Positions 19,101 through 27,669 of a DNA stretch of 64,000 bases are shown here, piece by piece; the stretch's first letter is position 1, and every line of letters begins with the position of its first letter. The notes under the pieces are model-generated. The model was given only the letters and a program-made list of their open reading frames with translations, did no database searches and was not told the DNA's origin. This stretch comes from CAIOZA01 sp964464375. Lineage in GTDB: Bacteria > Bacteroidota > Ignavibacteria > Kapaibacteriales > UBA2268. Location of the stretch: contig CAYXFU010000015.1 of NCBI GenBank assembly GCA_964464375.1, positions 21,454 to 85,453 on the forward strand. Reading direction: 5' to 3'. The position numbers and the translations under genes are program-made.

Positions 19101-21104
19101 TATCATTCCGACAATACTTAATATTTTCAGCGGTAAATCATTTTTATTTCCAGCCAATTCAAGAGCTTTTTGGAATGAAGCAGTAGCTGTTGCAATATTC
19201 TTATTTTGGAGATATAGACCTTTCCACAGGTAAAGCATTGGTAGATCAGGATGTTTGTTGATTATATTTGAAATTTTAATATAGGTCTCTTCCGACATTT
19301 TAGACAGTTCAGAACATGCTCTTGTTATTTTTACGTCAGAATATAAATCAGGATGAAGTGTTGTTATGCAAGCCTTTATGTCCGGAAGTAATGGTAACAT
19401 TTTATCAAATGCACTATCATTTGTTGTTCTGTATAAAAATAATTTCTCAGGTATTTTGGCGGCAATTAAATTCTGTTCAGATAATTCAATCCAAAAATTC
19501 CAATCCTCAGCCAATGAAGTTAATCCAGCATAATATCCGTTGGACCTTTCCCATAATGCCCTTTTAAATAAAGATGAATTCAAAAAAGTATTAGTATTTA
19601 ATATTTTATGTGAATTGTATTCTTCGGTTATCCACGCTCCATTGCGGGCTCCAAATTCCTGCAAATCGCATGTAATAATATTTACTTCAGGTTTAGATTT
19701 AATTATTTGTACGGCTTCTGCCATGAAATTATTTAAAAATTTATCATCACTGTCAAATGGTAGTATCCAATCTCCTTTAGCGTGTTTTATCCCAAAATTT
19801 CTTGCTTGCGATACACCACCATTTTCTTTCTCAATTAACCGAATCCTCTTATTCGGATATTCATTGATTAGTTCTGTGGCAATTTCTGAAGTATTATCAG
19901 AACTTCCATCGTTTACAATGATTATTTCCCAGTTCGAAAAAGTTTGATTGATAATACTCTCAACTGATTCCCGAAGATAATGTGCCTGATTATAGCATGG
20001 TATCACAACAGAAATCAGAGGTTTTGTTAGTTCTGTACTTACATTTGTATTATTATTTAATTTGGTAGAGACTTTAGAAAAACGTTGAGAGAGAATCGCT
20101 TTCAATTCAGGAATTAATAGTTCCTTTTTGTCATTAATAACATTTTGGGCTAGTTCATTATTTAGATTGAAAGCTTCATTGAAGCATTTCAGAGCAAAAT
20201 CTCTGTCCTGAGATGGTTTTCCCAAATCCCATGGCTGATAGAAGCTCGTAGCTCTTAATCCGAGATCTGCCAGTACATAAGACTTTTCGATGTCAGTTGA
20301 AACAGGATAATTCTCAATCTTATAAAGCTTGTAAATTGTTGGCAAATCACGATACTTTGCAAAGAAATTTGAATGTTCATTTTGAGAATTATCTTTCTGG
20401 AAAGATAAACTATCAGGATTACAATAATACAATCCTAAAGGCTCATTTATGTGATAAGCTTTGAACTCCAATGAAAATCGTACATTAAAATCATAATCGC
20501 CAATAATTGAGTAACTTTCATCAAAATATCCAATTTTCTTGTGTACTTCCTTTCTCCACATAGGATGAATTCCAAATTGGAAATACAAAAGAGAATTTGG
20601 TGCAAAATAATCAGTATACTTATATAAAATCTGTTTGTCATTGCCGGAGTAAGTTTCATTTTCTATTTTTGTCTCATAACAATCGCTATAAACTAAATCA
20701 ACATCTCCATGATTTTCGAGATACTCGCTCATTATCTCCAGAGCATCTTCTCTGTGCCGATCATCAGTATTGGCATTCGTAACATATTTACCTCTTGCAA
20801 GCTTTATTCCTCTGTTCCAGGAAGCATACAAAGTCTCACGTTCAGTTCTATGATAGATAATATTTGGATATTTATTCTGATATTCTTTAACAACCTCTAC
20901 TTCATTCTGCTGTGAACCACTGTCAATTACAATTATTTCGAGAAACCCATTTGTGAACAGTGTTTGTTCTATCAAATCCTGTAAGCATCCACGAATAAAA
21001 AGCTCAGAGTTGTATGCAGAAATAATAGCAGACACTAGAATAGCATTATTCGACGATTGTTCAAGCTCAGATTCAATATTTTGAAATAATTTCTCTTTAA
21101 TCAT
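13137..21104 (-). CDS. Giant multi-module glycosyltransferase/methyltransferase with TPR tail
   Basis: A single 2655-residue frame. Modules, approximately: GT2 at 23-250 (VSAIISAYNSELFIRG); GT2 at 364-600 (ISVVIPCYNQ, PFDSDDKF); helical linker 600-680; GT4 at 681-1045 (IIFVGALVTDKN, VIPSNYESFSLVSLEAQACG); GT2 at 1050-1290 (VSVIIPCYNHG, MDADDK); GT4 at 1334-1700 (IGFIGSVLPIKG, PSLLEDCAPLVMLE); SAM methyltransferase at 1805-1950 (LKLNLGCGEAIEAGYINID); GT4-like at 2066-2440 (LFVGGTIYRKG, CPYRGEGFSLPTLEAMASG); TPR-like repeats at 2475-2655. The methyltransferase is bordered by linkers sharing YF-ALSDRK and LSFNF motifs. It lies downstream of the pseudaminic acid genes and probably builds a surface glycan. 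There is no membrane segment, so it should be cytoplasmic. The exceptional length has no sign of frameshift. Confidence 0.88.
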   Translation of the reverse strand: MIKEKLFQNIESELEQSSNNAILVSAIISAYNSELFIRGCLQDLIEQTLFTNGFLEIIVIDSGSQQNEVEVVKEYQNKYPNIIYHRTERETLYASWNRGIKLARGKYVTNANTDDRHREDALEIMSEYLENHGDVDLVYSDCYETKIENETYSGNDKQILYKYTDYFAPNSLLYFQFGIHPMWRKEVHKKIGYFDESYSIIGDYDFNVRFSLEFKAYHINEPLGLYYCNPDSLSFQKDNSQNEHSNFFAKYRDLPTIYKLYKIENYPVSTDIEKSYVLADLGLRATSFYQPWDLGKPSQDRDFALKCFNEAFNLNNELAQNVINDKKELLIPELKAILSQRFSKVSTKLNNNTNVSTELTKPLISVVIPCYNQAHYLRESVESIINQTFSNWEIIIVNDGSSDNTSEIATELINEYPNKRIRLIEKENGGVSQARNFGIKHAKGDWILPFDSDDKFLNNFMAEAVQIIKSKPEVNIITCDLQEFGARNGAWITEEYNSHKILNTNTFLNSSLFKRALWERSNGYYAGLTSLAEDWNFWIELSEQNLIAAKIPEKLFLYRTTNDSAFDKMLPLLPDIKACITTLHPDLYSDVKITRACSELSKMSEETYIKISNIINKHPDLPMLYLWKGLYLQNKNIATATASFQKALELAGNKNDLPLKILSIVGMIKTEDNIANLKKVRPILNLCLITSIGKIDPQGLNAGLETAVIKTAESLALLGHNVTIAAFLKKEIKYLNGVNYIQFDLWKSPSNSSERNKIDVLAFASGPDLQSYKYVKDSVPKVVLFHHQEIKFLTNADPDILLNKIADGVICVSKEVKNNLKRAGINESRLKVIHNGVDLNVFYPHTVNRNLGRIIFVGALVTDKNPDILIRAFLALEKLLPNIELHLFGTASMWESREYLNFDQIKKLSSKIHFHGAVSHDELAIEYSKSSICVIPSNYESFSLVSLEAQACGCFPIAHDVGGIAETMISGETGLLYSPNKPEILVDHIYGILTRINQFEPNRSKAINWVRENFSWDKTARGYQDYFYELINKKGKLDSNLQVTVNPSSTLVSVIIPCYNHGKYLDDALNSIFAQDYKNYEIIIIDDKSKDDSVHTAEMLINQYSGYNIKLIKLIENKGQACARNTGINAARGKYIITMDADDKIKPSFMSKCIQAFDNNKSIDIVYTDVQNFGNDNIIIPSIDYDPTKLVLFNYITVCSMFSKKMWEEVGGYDETLKGFPFEDWEFWLKAAEYGFIGYHINEPLFNYRKSENESYNSALKNHNIVKAKLISRHPVLFSKEQMKWAELVLGGDKHFIELNKENPGMPFTSDLEQHLQNLALVIKDRQNKRISDTKPRVLFTMYGWNESGGGTTFPKSVVEELVSRGYDVGVFFADLKNDPAQPAYSLDFSVDSGAMLFGIYNRPALFIDPDNPEREIEDEGIRKRFSAVLESFKPDVIHFHNFHGLSFVMAEEANKRAIPTCFTPHNYHIIDPNLYLLHEDLSIWKDVDLIKNSESVRVNPGKIDLYKKRIETTTKLLTEWISVTLCVSNRQKELLKQYCGDDTRFALVHQSSNMVDQLWENPNLSKQSDRRIKKPIRIGFIGSVLPIKGVHYIAVIAQAFDKSDVEFHIYGFTVDAYLNLLKSIDKKGNLVFHGEYHINQLEEIANNIDIAIVPSLLEDCAPLVMLELHALRLPIIGARIGGIPDFIEPEVDGFLYTYDSVEDLLKIINKCVAEPQIIEKMRHNITQKHSFKNYIDHVIKIYIDLAKGMQLKASEYNLIINDSSTKVNKTQMNNYNPPSDSPDESYFEALSDRKIKVGSDRTQAESLKLNLGCGEAIEAGYINIDLNYEGPEIVNMDARILEYEDASVDTILAADLLQCFSHNEIGEVLAEWARVLKPEGKLIISCTSLKQISRLLLSGLINSEIASKLLFGNQLDEAHFYYAAFDEDFLRKELVTAGFTIESYDEANEAESLEDINISIVISAVKSEKHSMPELTNENSTSNQVSSLSFNFGDTHEDIKNVKAEETFDNSLLSGLSFNFDDKGEEAEYEVMEPEQEFDNQDYFAALSDRKLSTDAVVQTVPTDGPQINIVWEGSQFVWHSLALINREICYNIIKSGVAEVTIVPYEPDTFLPEGNPKYEILKQHDIRYKLESDSKTKKLPYSWIRHQWPPKAEEPKGSKWFIIQPWEFSTLRTDFVSIFQNADEVWTPSNYSRNSFINSGIEFDHAQVIPNGCDPELWSPMGKRFKFNTDKKLKFLFVGGTIYRKGIDILLQAYVRTFNGLDNVSLIIKDMGGDSFYAGQTAKNQIDIIQKSENSPEIIYIDDYFTEEQMVELYKACDVFVCPYRGEGFSLPTLEAMASGLPVIVTKGGSTDDFVDESIGWLISADKKSIGREIGGLPLTGEAYLLEPNEDELVETMKSIYGDPSQIFSKGLLASLRARTEWTWKKATIKLLARLDLHNGTTMAKIAEKNLEDYRDDAIALGEIEKKIIAKDSESAYSDLKKLLRNTNMTGRLLHHAYCRMAELCINLMKLDEVDQYLRKAREIYSSIDELYLEANKNFAEEKYSDALDGATKAMQNWKDDKYDSTIGLNIQELLSFTADTLLNDEDPNGALLIYLEVLKLNNNNANAYFGAGISHLKMGSNDDALRMFEWALRINPDYEMAKKMIDGLKITK

Positions 21105-21170
21105 TGCATCTTTTTTCGTTACTTTTCGTGAAATCTTAAATTATTCATTTTATGGTTATCGCTGCAATAT

Positions 21171-22634
21171 TCACTTCAAACTGATAAGTGTTTTATTTTT
21201 CAAAGCTACATTGTTGCCGGGAGATATCTCTAATACTCTATTCAGAATTGCATTTGCTTCAGAATAGTTTTTATTAATTATTTCAATTATCGCTAAATCA
21301 TTCAAAGCCATCACATTATATGGATTATTTGTGAGGATATCATCAAGTAAGATCTTTGCCTGGATGATGTTGTTTGATTTGATAAATGTTTCTACCTGTT
21401 TTAGAAGATTAGTGTTTTCGTTTCCTCTACTATTAGAATTATACTCGTTTTGTTCTGCATCAGACCCTATATTAAATATTTCACATCCATACCTAATTAT
21501 ATTAATAATCTCCATTGAAAAAGAACTTTGAAATTCTAGGGCTTTTTGGATAACAGTGGATTCTTTCTCTAAATCTGGTCCAGCATTAAAATTATCTTTG
21601 AAATTATAAAGTACTCTAACCAAATCATCAACAGAACCTTTTTTAAAATACAGACCAAACTCAGGATGTTGCTCTTTATGTACATCAATATCCGACAAAA
21701 CGATGTATTTTCCTAAAGCACGGCCATCTTCTACAACAGTACTCCATCCTTCAAACCAAGATGATTGAATTAATGCACAACTCTTTCTAATTAATTGAAT
21801 CTGATCATCTCTTGGAATAAAACCCAGAATAAAGACCTGATCTTCTATACCTAGCTCATAGATATAGTCGTTTAATTTTTTATAATAATCTGGGAAGCGA
21901 TAATCTTCTTTAGCTCCAGTACATACTAAATTAAGTATAATCCCATTAATTTTTAATTTTGCAATAGCCTCAAAAACAGTTTTGTGATCTTTATGCACCC
22001 AGAACTGGTTACAGTTTAATATGAATTGATTTGGCAATGAATATTTGCGTATTACAGCATCTGGGTCTTCATTAAGCTGTTTTTGTTCTATCAAGGTATG
22101 AAAATTCAACACCCTTGTTGCACAAGTATAATAAGGATAGAAATATTTAAAATCTTTCTCGGCATCTTTGCTACTAAAAACAACCAGCTTTGCATTTCGA
22201 GCTATTTTATCAAAACTCATGTTGCGACCATTAATTTCAGCTTGAGAGAAGAAATTTGGTAAGTGCAAATGCTGAAAGTCAGGAATCCAAGATATACAAT
22301 TTAAGTTTTCAAAAGCATCTGACAGCAAAGGGTAAACCAAATCAATTACACTAAAAATCTCTTTAAATGTGTCAAAGTAATTGACATTATTTCCGAAGAA
22401 GTCTTCAATATTCGGCTTTTTATCTCCAACAATAATAACCGATTTAAAATATTTGAAAATTGATTCATACAAAGTATAAGACTCAGAATTATCATTATTA
22501 ATTATGAAGAATAATTCAGGCTTTACAGCTTGTTTACTTTGACTTATGGCTTTTACAAGATTGATGACATAATTGACACCACCAGGCCAATCAATTGTTC
22601 CAACTATCAGTATTCCTAATCTAACAGGTCTCAT
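21171..22634 (-). CDS. GT4-type glycosyltransferase with C-terminal TPR
   Basis: A 487-residue enzyme. The N-terminal GT-B half has the donor-loop pattern LIVGTIDWPGGVNYVINLV. The C-terminal half has NQFWVHKDHKTVFEAIAKL, VFILGFIPRDDQI and SWFEGWSTVVEDGRALGK, the E-G-W/E-x(n)-E region of GT4 enzymes. Residues about 425-485 form a TPR-like repeat pair (NPYNVMALNDLAIIEI, SEANAILNRVLEISPGNNVA). It lies 66 bases downstream-to-upstream of the giant glycosyltransferase gene in the same leftward block, so it probably works on the same glycan. Donor and acceptor cannot be told. Confidence 0.85.
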   Translation of the reverse strand: MRPVRLGILIVGTIDWPGGVNYVINLVKAISQSKQAVKPELFFIINNDNSESYTLYESIFKYFKSVIIVGDKKPNIEDFFGNNVNYFDTFKEIFSVIDLVYPLLSDAFENLNCISWIPDFQHLHLPNFFSQAEINGRNMSFDKIARNAKLVVFSSKDAEKDFKYFYPYYTCATRVLNFHTLIEQKQLNEDPDAVIRKYSLPNQFILNCNQFWVHKDHKTVFEAIAKLKINGIILNLVCTGAKEDYRFPDYYKKLNDYIYELGIEDQVFILGFIPRDDQIQLIRKSCALIQSSWFEGWSTVVEDGRALGKYIVLSDIDVHKEQHPEFGLYFKKGSVDDLVRVLYNFKDNFNAGPDLEKESTVIQKALEFQSSFSMEIINIIRYGCEIFNIGSDAEQNEYNSNSRGNENTNLLKQVETFIKSNNIIQAKILLDDILTNNPYNVMALNDLAIIEIINKNYSEANAILNRVLEISPGNNVALKNKTLISLK

Positions 22635-22649
22635 TTATTATATAAAAAA

Positions 22650-23564
22650 TTACTTAATAATTTTCAAATTGCAAAACCATTCGCAATATTTTTTTATTCC
22701 CTGATCCATATCAATAGCAGATTGAAAGCCCAAATTCTTAATTTTGCTAATATCACCCAGCCAATTTAATGGATCGCCGACCCGATTTTTATTGGAATAA
22801 ACAATTTTGACTCCCTGCTTAGAAAGATATGTTACCAAGAAATGGGCTATCTCAGAAATTCTACTTTGCACACCACTAGACACATTATAAATTCCTTCCG
22901 TGAGATTTAAAGTTATCATTTTGTCAATCAAATCAGCTAAATCAAAAACATGAATGAAATCCCGAGTTTCAATGCCTGTACCATCTAGCTCTAGTTGATT
23001 AGAACTCATTATTTTAGTTGCTAAATCCCAAAGTAATTGTTTTCTTAAACCATCGCCATAACATGAAAAAACTCTCAATATGACACTGTCAATGTCATAA
23101 ATTTGTTTAAATTCTTCTAATATTTTCTCACTAATCAATTTATGGTAACCATAAGGTGAAATTGGACTTAATGAATGGTCTTCACCTATGGGTAGTTCTT
23201 TAGGATTACCATAAACAGCTGCACTCGATAAGAAAATTACCCTACAGCATGAGTGCGCTTTTCGGATAGAATCCATTAAATTAAAAACTACTGTCGGACC
23301 TGAATTGAAATCCATCCCTGGAGATGTCATCGAAATACCAACATTAGCAGATCCGGCACAATGAATACAATAATCAGGATCAAATGCTTTAATAAGACCT
23401 TCTAATTCTGAGCTAGGAAGAATCATCTGAACATAAAAATCAACAGCTTCTGACAAATCAACCGAACCAGTATCCAATCCTACTATTTTATAGTTTCCTT
23501 TTAGCCTTTTAGCAATATTACTACCAATAAAGCCATTTACACCAGTTATTAAAATTTTTCCCAT
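22650..23564 (-). CDS. NAD-dependent epimerase/dehydratase (extended SDR)
   Basis: A 304-residue extended short-chain dehydrogenase acting on nucleotide sugars. The Rossmann motif is ILITGVNGFIGSNIAKRL at the N-terminus. The catalytic S-S-A-A-V-Y-G segment is followed by YGYHK (Tyr-x-x-x-Lys). The pattern ETRDFIHVFDLADLI is that of UDP-sugar 4-epimerases and dehydratases. It is 15 bases before the start of the GT4 gene downstream, consistent with an operon. It could supply a sugar donor to the neighbouring glycosyltransferases; the exact substrate is not decidable from sequence. Confidence 0.85.
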   Translation of the reverse strand: MGKILITGVNGFIGSNIAKRLKGNYKIVGLDTGSVDLSEAVDFYVQMILPSSELEGLIKAFDPDYCIHCAGSANVGISMTSPGMDFNSGPTVVFNLMDSIRKAHSCCRVIFLSSAAVYGNPKELPIGEDHSLSPISPYGYHKLISEKILEEFKQIYDIDSVILRVFSCYGDGLRKQLLWDLATKIMSSNQLELDGTGIETRDFIHVFDLADLIDKMITLNLTEGIYNVSSGVQSRISEIAHFLVTYLSKQGVKIVYSNKNRVGDPLNWLGDISKIKNLGFQSAIDMDQGIKKYCEWFCNLKIIK

Positions 23565-23632
23565 AGTAATTTTTTTTTCTGTTAGGTAAATTATTATCCA
23601 ATTTCATACCATTTAGAGCGAATAATGTCTCT

Positions 23633-26600
23633 CTAGTATTTCCGGACGGCAAAAGCCACACCATATCCAATGTCCGTAAACTCAAATGTAGAAAAATTAT
23701 CCTTACTACATACAGTATTCTCCCAAACATTTTTTAAATATTTGTGTTGAGGATGAGCTATGTCATCAAATACTATTATTCCACCAATACTGATATGTGG
23801 CAATACATCAGTGATATCTTCTATTGCACCATGCTCACTGTGATCACCATCAACAGTAATGATATCAAAATATTCATCTGAATGTTCATCAAAATATTTC
23901 TTTAAGGTTTCATGAGAATTTCCAGAGACAAACTCAGCTGCACCAATAAATCCAAATTTCATTAATTCATTTTTTACAAAACTAGGTCCAGGATTTCTCA
24001 TGCCTGCATAATCTTGTTGCCACATATCAAAACCAACAATATTAATATCGGGATTGTTCGCTACAACCATTGACATACTTCTTCCTGTCCTGACGCCAAT
24101 TTCAAGATAATTTCTAATTTTTAGCTTTTGACTTAAAGCATACAAGACAGTACAAATATCTGCATATTGCCAATTATTACCATACCTACCTATACCTTTT
24201 TCAATATAACCTCTGATAAATTTTGAGTATTCATCCTGTTCAAGCATTGATAGGATATTTGAAACACCTTCATAAACATTTCTATTAAATAGAAAATTCT
24301 TTAATGTATCAGCTCCACCCAATACTGGTTCATACCATTGATTGTTTATATCGAGAAATGAATTATAATACTGATAGTTACTATTAATCACAATATTGCT
24401 GTTTTCTTTGAAATTTTTTTGTTGTGTCTGTGGTTTAATATCTGCAATTTTAGAAGTTATATCTTCTGCATAATTATTTTTCGTGCCCTTTTTCTCATAA
24501 CAGACTAATAATATCCTGGGACTTGTTCCATCTGGAACATCATAATCAAAAACTTCGACTTTATTAAAATGTTGTTCAAGCTCATGTACAAAATTTTCTA
24601 ATTTATAATATTCGGGTAGATTCATGTCCGGTTGTGTTCCGGTAGCAAGTCCTCTTGGCATAAATTCTGTTATTAATACATTTGTGGTAAATGAAGCTAA
24701 CTGCTTAGCTATAAAATCAAATGGATAACTTTGTCCCAAAGATAGATGATGAGTTAAAGCTAAAGCTAAAGCAACATCTCCTATATACGAGTGAGAATGA
24801 ACACAGTTTTGCCTGGCTATGAAAATATTATTATAATTATTTATTTTTCCAAACTGATATAGCTTATTTAGTGCAGTTTCATCATTGTCTAATGAATAAA
24901 TAGTTGCGTTATTGTCCATACAATTTCTAGCCATAAAAGAAAATCGTCCAGAATTTGCTCCTATATCAATTAATACCATAGGATTAAACCGCATTATCTG
25001 CTCAAAAATTAAGGAATCTCGAATATGTACTTTTTGGGGGTTTAAAGTGCCAGACAATGGTAATAATTTATCATCAAAAATGGGACTACAATAATCAGAC
25101 CACAATGTTTTGGAAAAGGAAAAATCAATTTGACGGATTTGATTCTCAAGATAAATTAATAACTGGTATCTTGTTAATCCAGAAGGTATAGGCGGTAAAC
25201 CCAATCCAATAACTGCAGAAAGTGGAATACTTGTAATTTCTCTAACGATTTCAATACTTTTATTTTCTTTTAATCTATTAGCCAAAAGCAAAGGATAATA
25301 ATGATACTCAAGAAATTCATCTAGGCCAACAAATTCTGATTGTAAAGGTTGTATTGACCCAAGATCACACATTACTGGTCTAATCATCTTACTTTGAATA
25401 AGATTACCACTATGGCCATCAATTAATCCTAATTTATCTTCTAAAAGAAGTAGATTTGTTTCTATCCATACTAAGGCTGCATCGCGAAGCATTTCCAAGG
25501 GCCATGATCTGAATGGTAGTTCTAGTTTTTGATCTGCATGCGCAAGAATAAGGCCAAAACCATCCATTTTATAATAATCACAAATAGTAGTTTCTACCAT
25601 TAATTTTTTCATCGTCAATTTTTTTATAATTCCCTTTTGGAAAAGAAATTGCACATAATCAACAGATTTATGATAAATCGCTCTAAAATAACGATTTTTA
25701 TAAAGGAAAACTTTACCAATTGGATCAAGGTGTCTGATACCTATCCACTCAACAGAATTAGGAGCAATTGGTATCTTTTCAACATTAATTAGATCAATCT
25801 TTTCTTCCATAAAATCCCTTAACTCCTCTTTTGTTTTTATTTTATCGATACCCCAATAACGATTTGCAACTTCAATCTGTAGATCATTGATTGGAGCAAA
25901 TGTTGATGGAAATATATCCTTAAAAAAATCAAATGGCTGGCCGTCAAATGTATATTCTGAAGGATAACACGGAACATCTGCACTAACTGAATACTCAACT
26001 TTATTTGGTAAGTATATTACAGGTTTATTCATATACATACTATATCCGACTTCAGTACCCATTGAAGGTGTTAAAATTGCGGTGCAAGCATATAGATAGG
26101 ACTTCAGTCTAATCAAAAAATCAGGATTATAAATATGCCCGGATGTAATACATTCATAGCCCTTGTCAATATAAAATTGATGTTTGTTCAATAAAATATC
26201 TTTCCAATAAAGACTAATATATATTTTATCAAAAATCTTTTTGAATGGTTCAATTTGTGCACAAAAACTACTTTCATCATAGATAGATGTAATATAATGT
26301 GTGCTATGAATTGGAAAAACAATCAGGATATTTGAATAATTATTCTTAGTTTTCTTCACCAAACTAAAATCAATTGGTGCATAATGTATTAAAGGTCCTA
26401 TTGATATAGCTGGTTTTGAAGATTTTCTGTTCCAGATTCTATCAATGTAAGCCTGAGAAGCACATATAAATTTAGGCATCGGTGAATTTAAATCCACATC
26501 CCATAAAAAGTTTCTAAGTTGTGGGCCATGTTCAATAGCTACAGGTAGAAATTGTTCATTTGAAATCCCTAAGAAATTTTTTAGAATAGTAGCATGCCCA

Positions 26601-26686
26601 TAAAAATCATTAGATGTATGCTTTTCATTGGTTTGAAGCAGTTTTTCTTGACTTTCAGCTAAATTTATAAGTTCATTTATTTCCAT
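23633..26686 (-). CDS. Fusion protein: GT-B-like region, kinase-like DGHxGN segment and two methyltransferase domains
   Basis: A 1017-residue protein if it starts at the ATG 26686, which has GGAG seven bases upstream; a TTG at 26698 adds four residues. About 1-300 resembles half of a GT-B enzyme (FLIRLKSYLYACTAILTPSM, MYMNKPVIYLP). About 340-540 contains LLLLEDKLGLIDGHSGNLIQ and PVMCDLGSIQ, a kinase-like pair of motifs also found before the methyltransferase in NoeA-like proteins. About 545-740 is a SAM methyltransferase (PMVLIDIGANSGRFSFMARN). About 815-1017 is a second methyltransferase of the Methyltransf_24 type (YLEIGVRTGRSMSMVVAN, IITVDGDHSEHGA, GGIIVFDDIAHP). It probably modifies the glycan made by its neighbours; the overall role is inference. 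Confidence 0.7.
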   Translation of the reverse strand: MEINELINLAESQEKLLQTNEKHTSNDFYGHATILKNFLGISNEQFLPVAIEHGPQLRNFLWDVDLNSPMPKFICASQAYIDRIWNRKSSKPAISIGPLIHYAPIDFSLVKKTKNNYSNILIVFPIHSTHYITSIYDESSFCAQIEPFKKIFDKIYISLYWKDILLNKHQFYIDKGYECITSGHIYNPDFLIRLKSYLYACTAILTPSMGTEVGYSMYMNKPVIYLPNKVEYSVSADVPCYPSEYTFDGQPFDFFKDIFPSTFAPINDLQIEVANRYWGIDKIKTKEELRDFMEEKIDLINVEKIPIAPNSVEWIGIRHLDPIGKVFLYKNRYFRAIYHKSVDYVQFLFQKGIIKKLTMKKLMVETTICDYYKMDGFGLILAHADQKLELPFRSWPLEMLRDAALVWIETNLLLLEDKLGLIDGHSGNLIQSKMIRPVMCDLGSIQPLQSEFVGLDEFLEYHYYPLLLANRLKENKSIEIVREITSIPLSAVIGLGLPPIPSGLTRYQLLIYLENQIRQIDFSFSKTLWSDYCSPIFDDKLLPLSGTLNPQKVHIRDSLIFEQIMRFNPMVLIDIGANSGRFSFMARNCMDNNATIYSLDNDETALNKLYQFGKINNYNNIFIARQNCVHSHSYIGDVALALALTHHLSLGQSYPFDFIAKQLASFTTNVLITEFMPRGLATGTQPDMNLPEYYKLENFVHELEQHFNKVEVFDYDVPDGTSPRILLVCYEKKGTKNNYAEDITSKIADIKPQTQQKNFKENSNIVINSNYQYYNSFLDINNQWYEPVLGGADTLKNFLFNRNVYEGVSNILSMLEQDEYSKFIRGYIEKGIGRYGNNWQYADICTVLYALSQKLKIRNYLEIGVRTGRSMSMVVANNPDINIVGFDMWQQDYAGMRNPGPSFVKNELMKFGFIGAAEFVSGNSHETLKKYFDEHSDEYFDIITVDGDHSEHGAIEDITDVLPHISIGGIIVFDDIAHPQHKYLKNVWENTVCSKDNFSTFEFTDIGYGVAFAVRKY

Positions 26687-26822
26687 ACAATACTCCAATC
26701 GAAATGATTCTAATTTATTCCAAAGACATCGTTTACATTCAGCTTAACTTACGCTTTTTCGCAATCATTATTATTATTTAATTTTTAAATTTAATCAAGA
26801 CTCAATGCCAAGACCGTATTTG

Positions 26823-27581
26823 CTATAAAACAATATATGATAGATTTGGAACATAAGGGAAAGACTTAATAGTGACATTATTCAACCCACATTCTCGAAA
26901 TACATGTAGTAAAGACAATGTAACCCCAGGGAAACAACCTTCGTTTAATGTAGCTAAAACAATTATACTTCCTTTTGGCATTCTTGGAAGAAACTGTTTT
27001 AAAGCCATTAAAGTTGGCTCATATAAATTCACACTTAAACTTAATAGACTAATTAATAAATGTGGGTTTTCTTCCAAATATTTCGGTACAGTTTCAACAA
27101 TATCACCTCTAATTAGTTCAATCTTAGGAATGTGATTCAAAAACCTGTTTGAATCATGTATTTGAGATAATTCCGTCAAACTACTTTCAGAATCTATTGC
27201 GTAATCAGGTTGTGGTATGCCAATGGCATTTGCACTTTGATTATCCTTATCTGATATGCTTGCATTCCCTGAAAAAGTATCAAAACCTATCATGCGCCTA
27301 TTGTAATTTATTGGCTCTAAAGCCGCACTAAGTTGATACCACGTCATGAGTTCACCACCAAAATATACACCACAATTTACAATTGATCCTTTAATTTCAG
27401 AAATTTGCTTAAACAATTCGAATCTAGCCAAGAGAATACTTAAGTCTTGTCTTGTAACATACTTCATAAAAGAGCCAAGCTTTTCTACAGTAGTATCTGT
27501 ACTTTTGTTAAAGAAGTCTGCTATTCTATATTTAACCTCAATTTGCTCTTTTGAGCTATAAACATTATCCTTGTGTTCCAT
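26823..27581 (-). CDS. TylF/MycF-like methyltransferase lacking the metal-binding acidic pair
   Basis: I place the start at ATG 27581 (252 residues) because AAAGGAA precedes it by a normal distance; ATG 27596 is the alternative. The fold markers of the TylF/macrocin O-methyltransferase family are present: IKGSIVNCGVYFGGELMTW, MIGFDTFSG, and LYEPTLMALKQFLPRMPKGS. In active family members the strand before LYEPT carries D-x-D that binds Mg2+ and the catalytic base; here it reads S-L-S-V-N. The enzyme may be inactive, use another mechanism or have a non-catalytic role. It lies between the fusion methyltransferase and the pseA-like gene on the same strand. Confidence 0.7.
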   Translation of the reverse strand: MEHKDNVYSSKEQIEVKYRIADFFNKSTDTTVEKLGSFMKYVTRQDLSILLARFELFKQISEIKGSIVNCGVYFGGELMTWYQLSAALEPINYNRRMIGFDTFSGNASISDKDNQSANAIGIPQPDYAIDSESSLTELSQIHDSNRFLNHIPKIELIRGDIVETVPKYLEENPHLLISLLSLSVNLYEPTLMALKQFLPRMPKGSIIVLATLNEGCFPGVTLSLLHVFRECGLNNVTIKSFPYVPNLSYIVL

Positions 27582-27669
27582 AGAATTTCCTTTCATAATA
27601 TTTTTACTCCGCTGAAAAAAACATACACTTATAAAATTTGCTTTTAATTCAAAAAAAAATCTTAACTAT

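Noticed and set aside
13137..21104. Giant ORF as a polyketide or non-ribosomal peptide synthase
   Set aside because: No acyl carrier, condensation or adenylation motifs; all modules read as glycosyltransferases, a methyltransferase or TPR.
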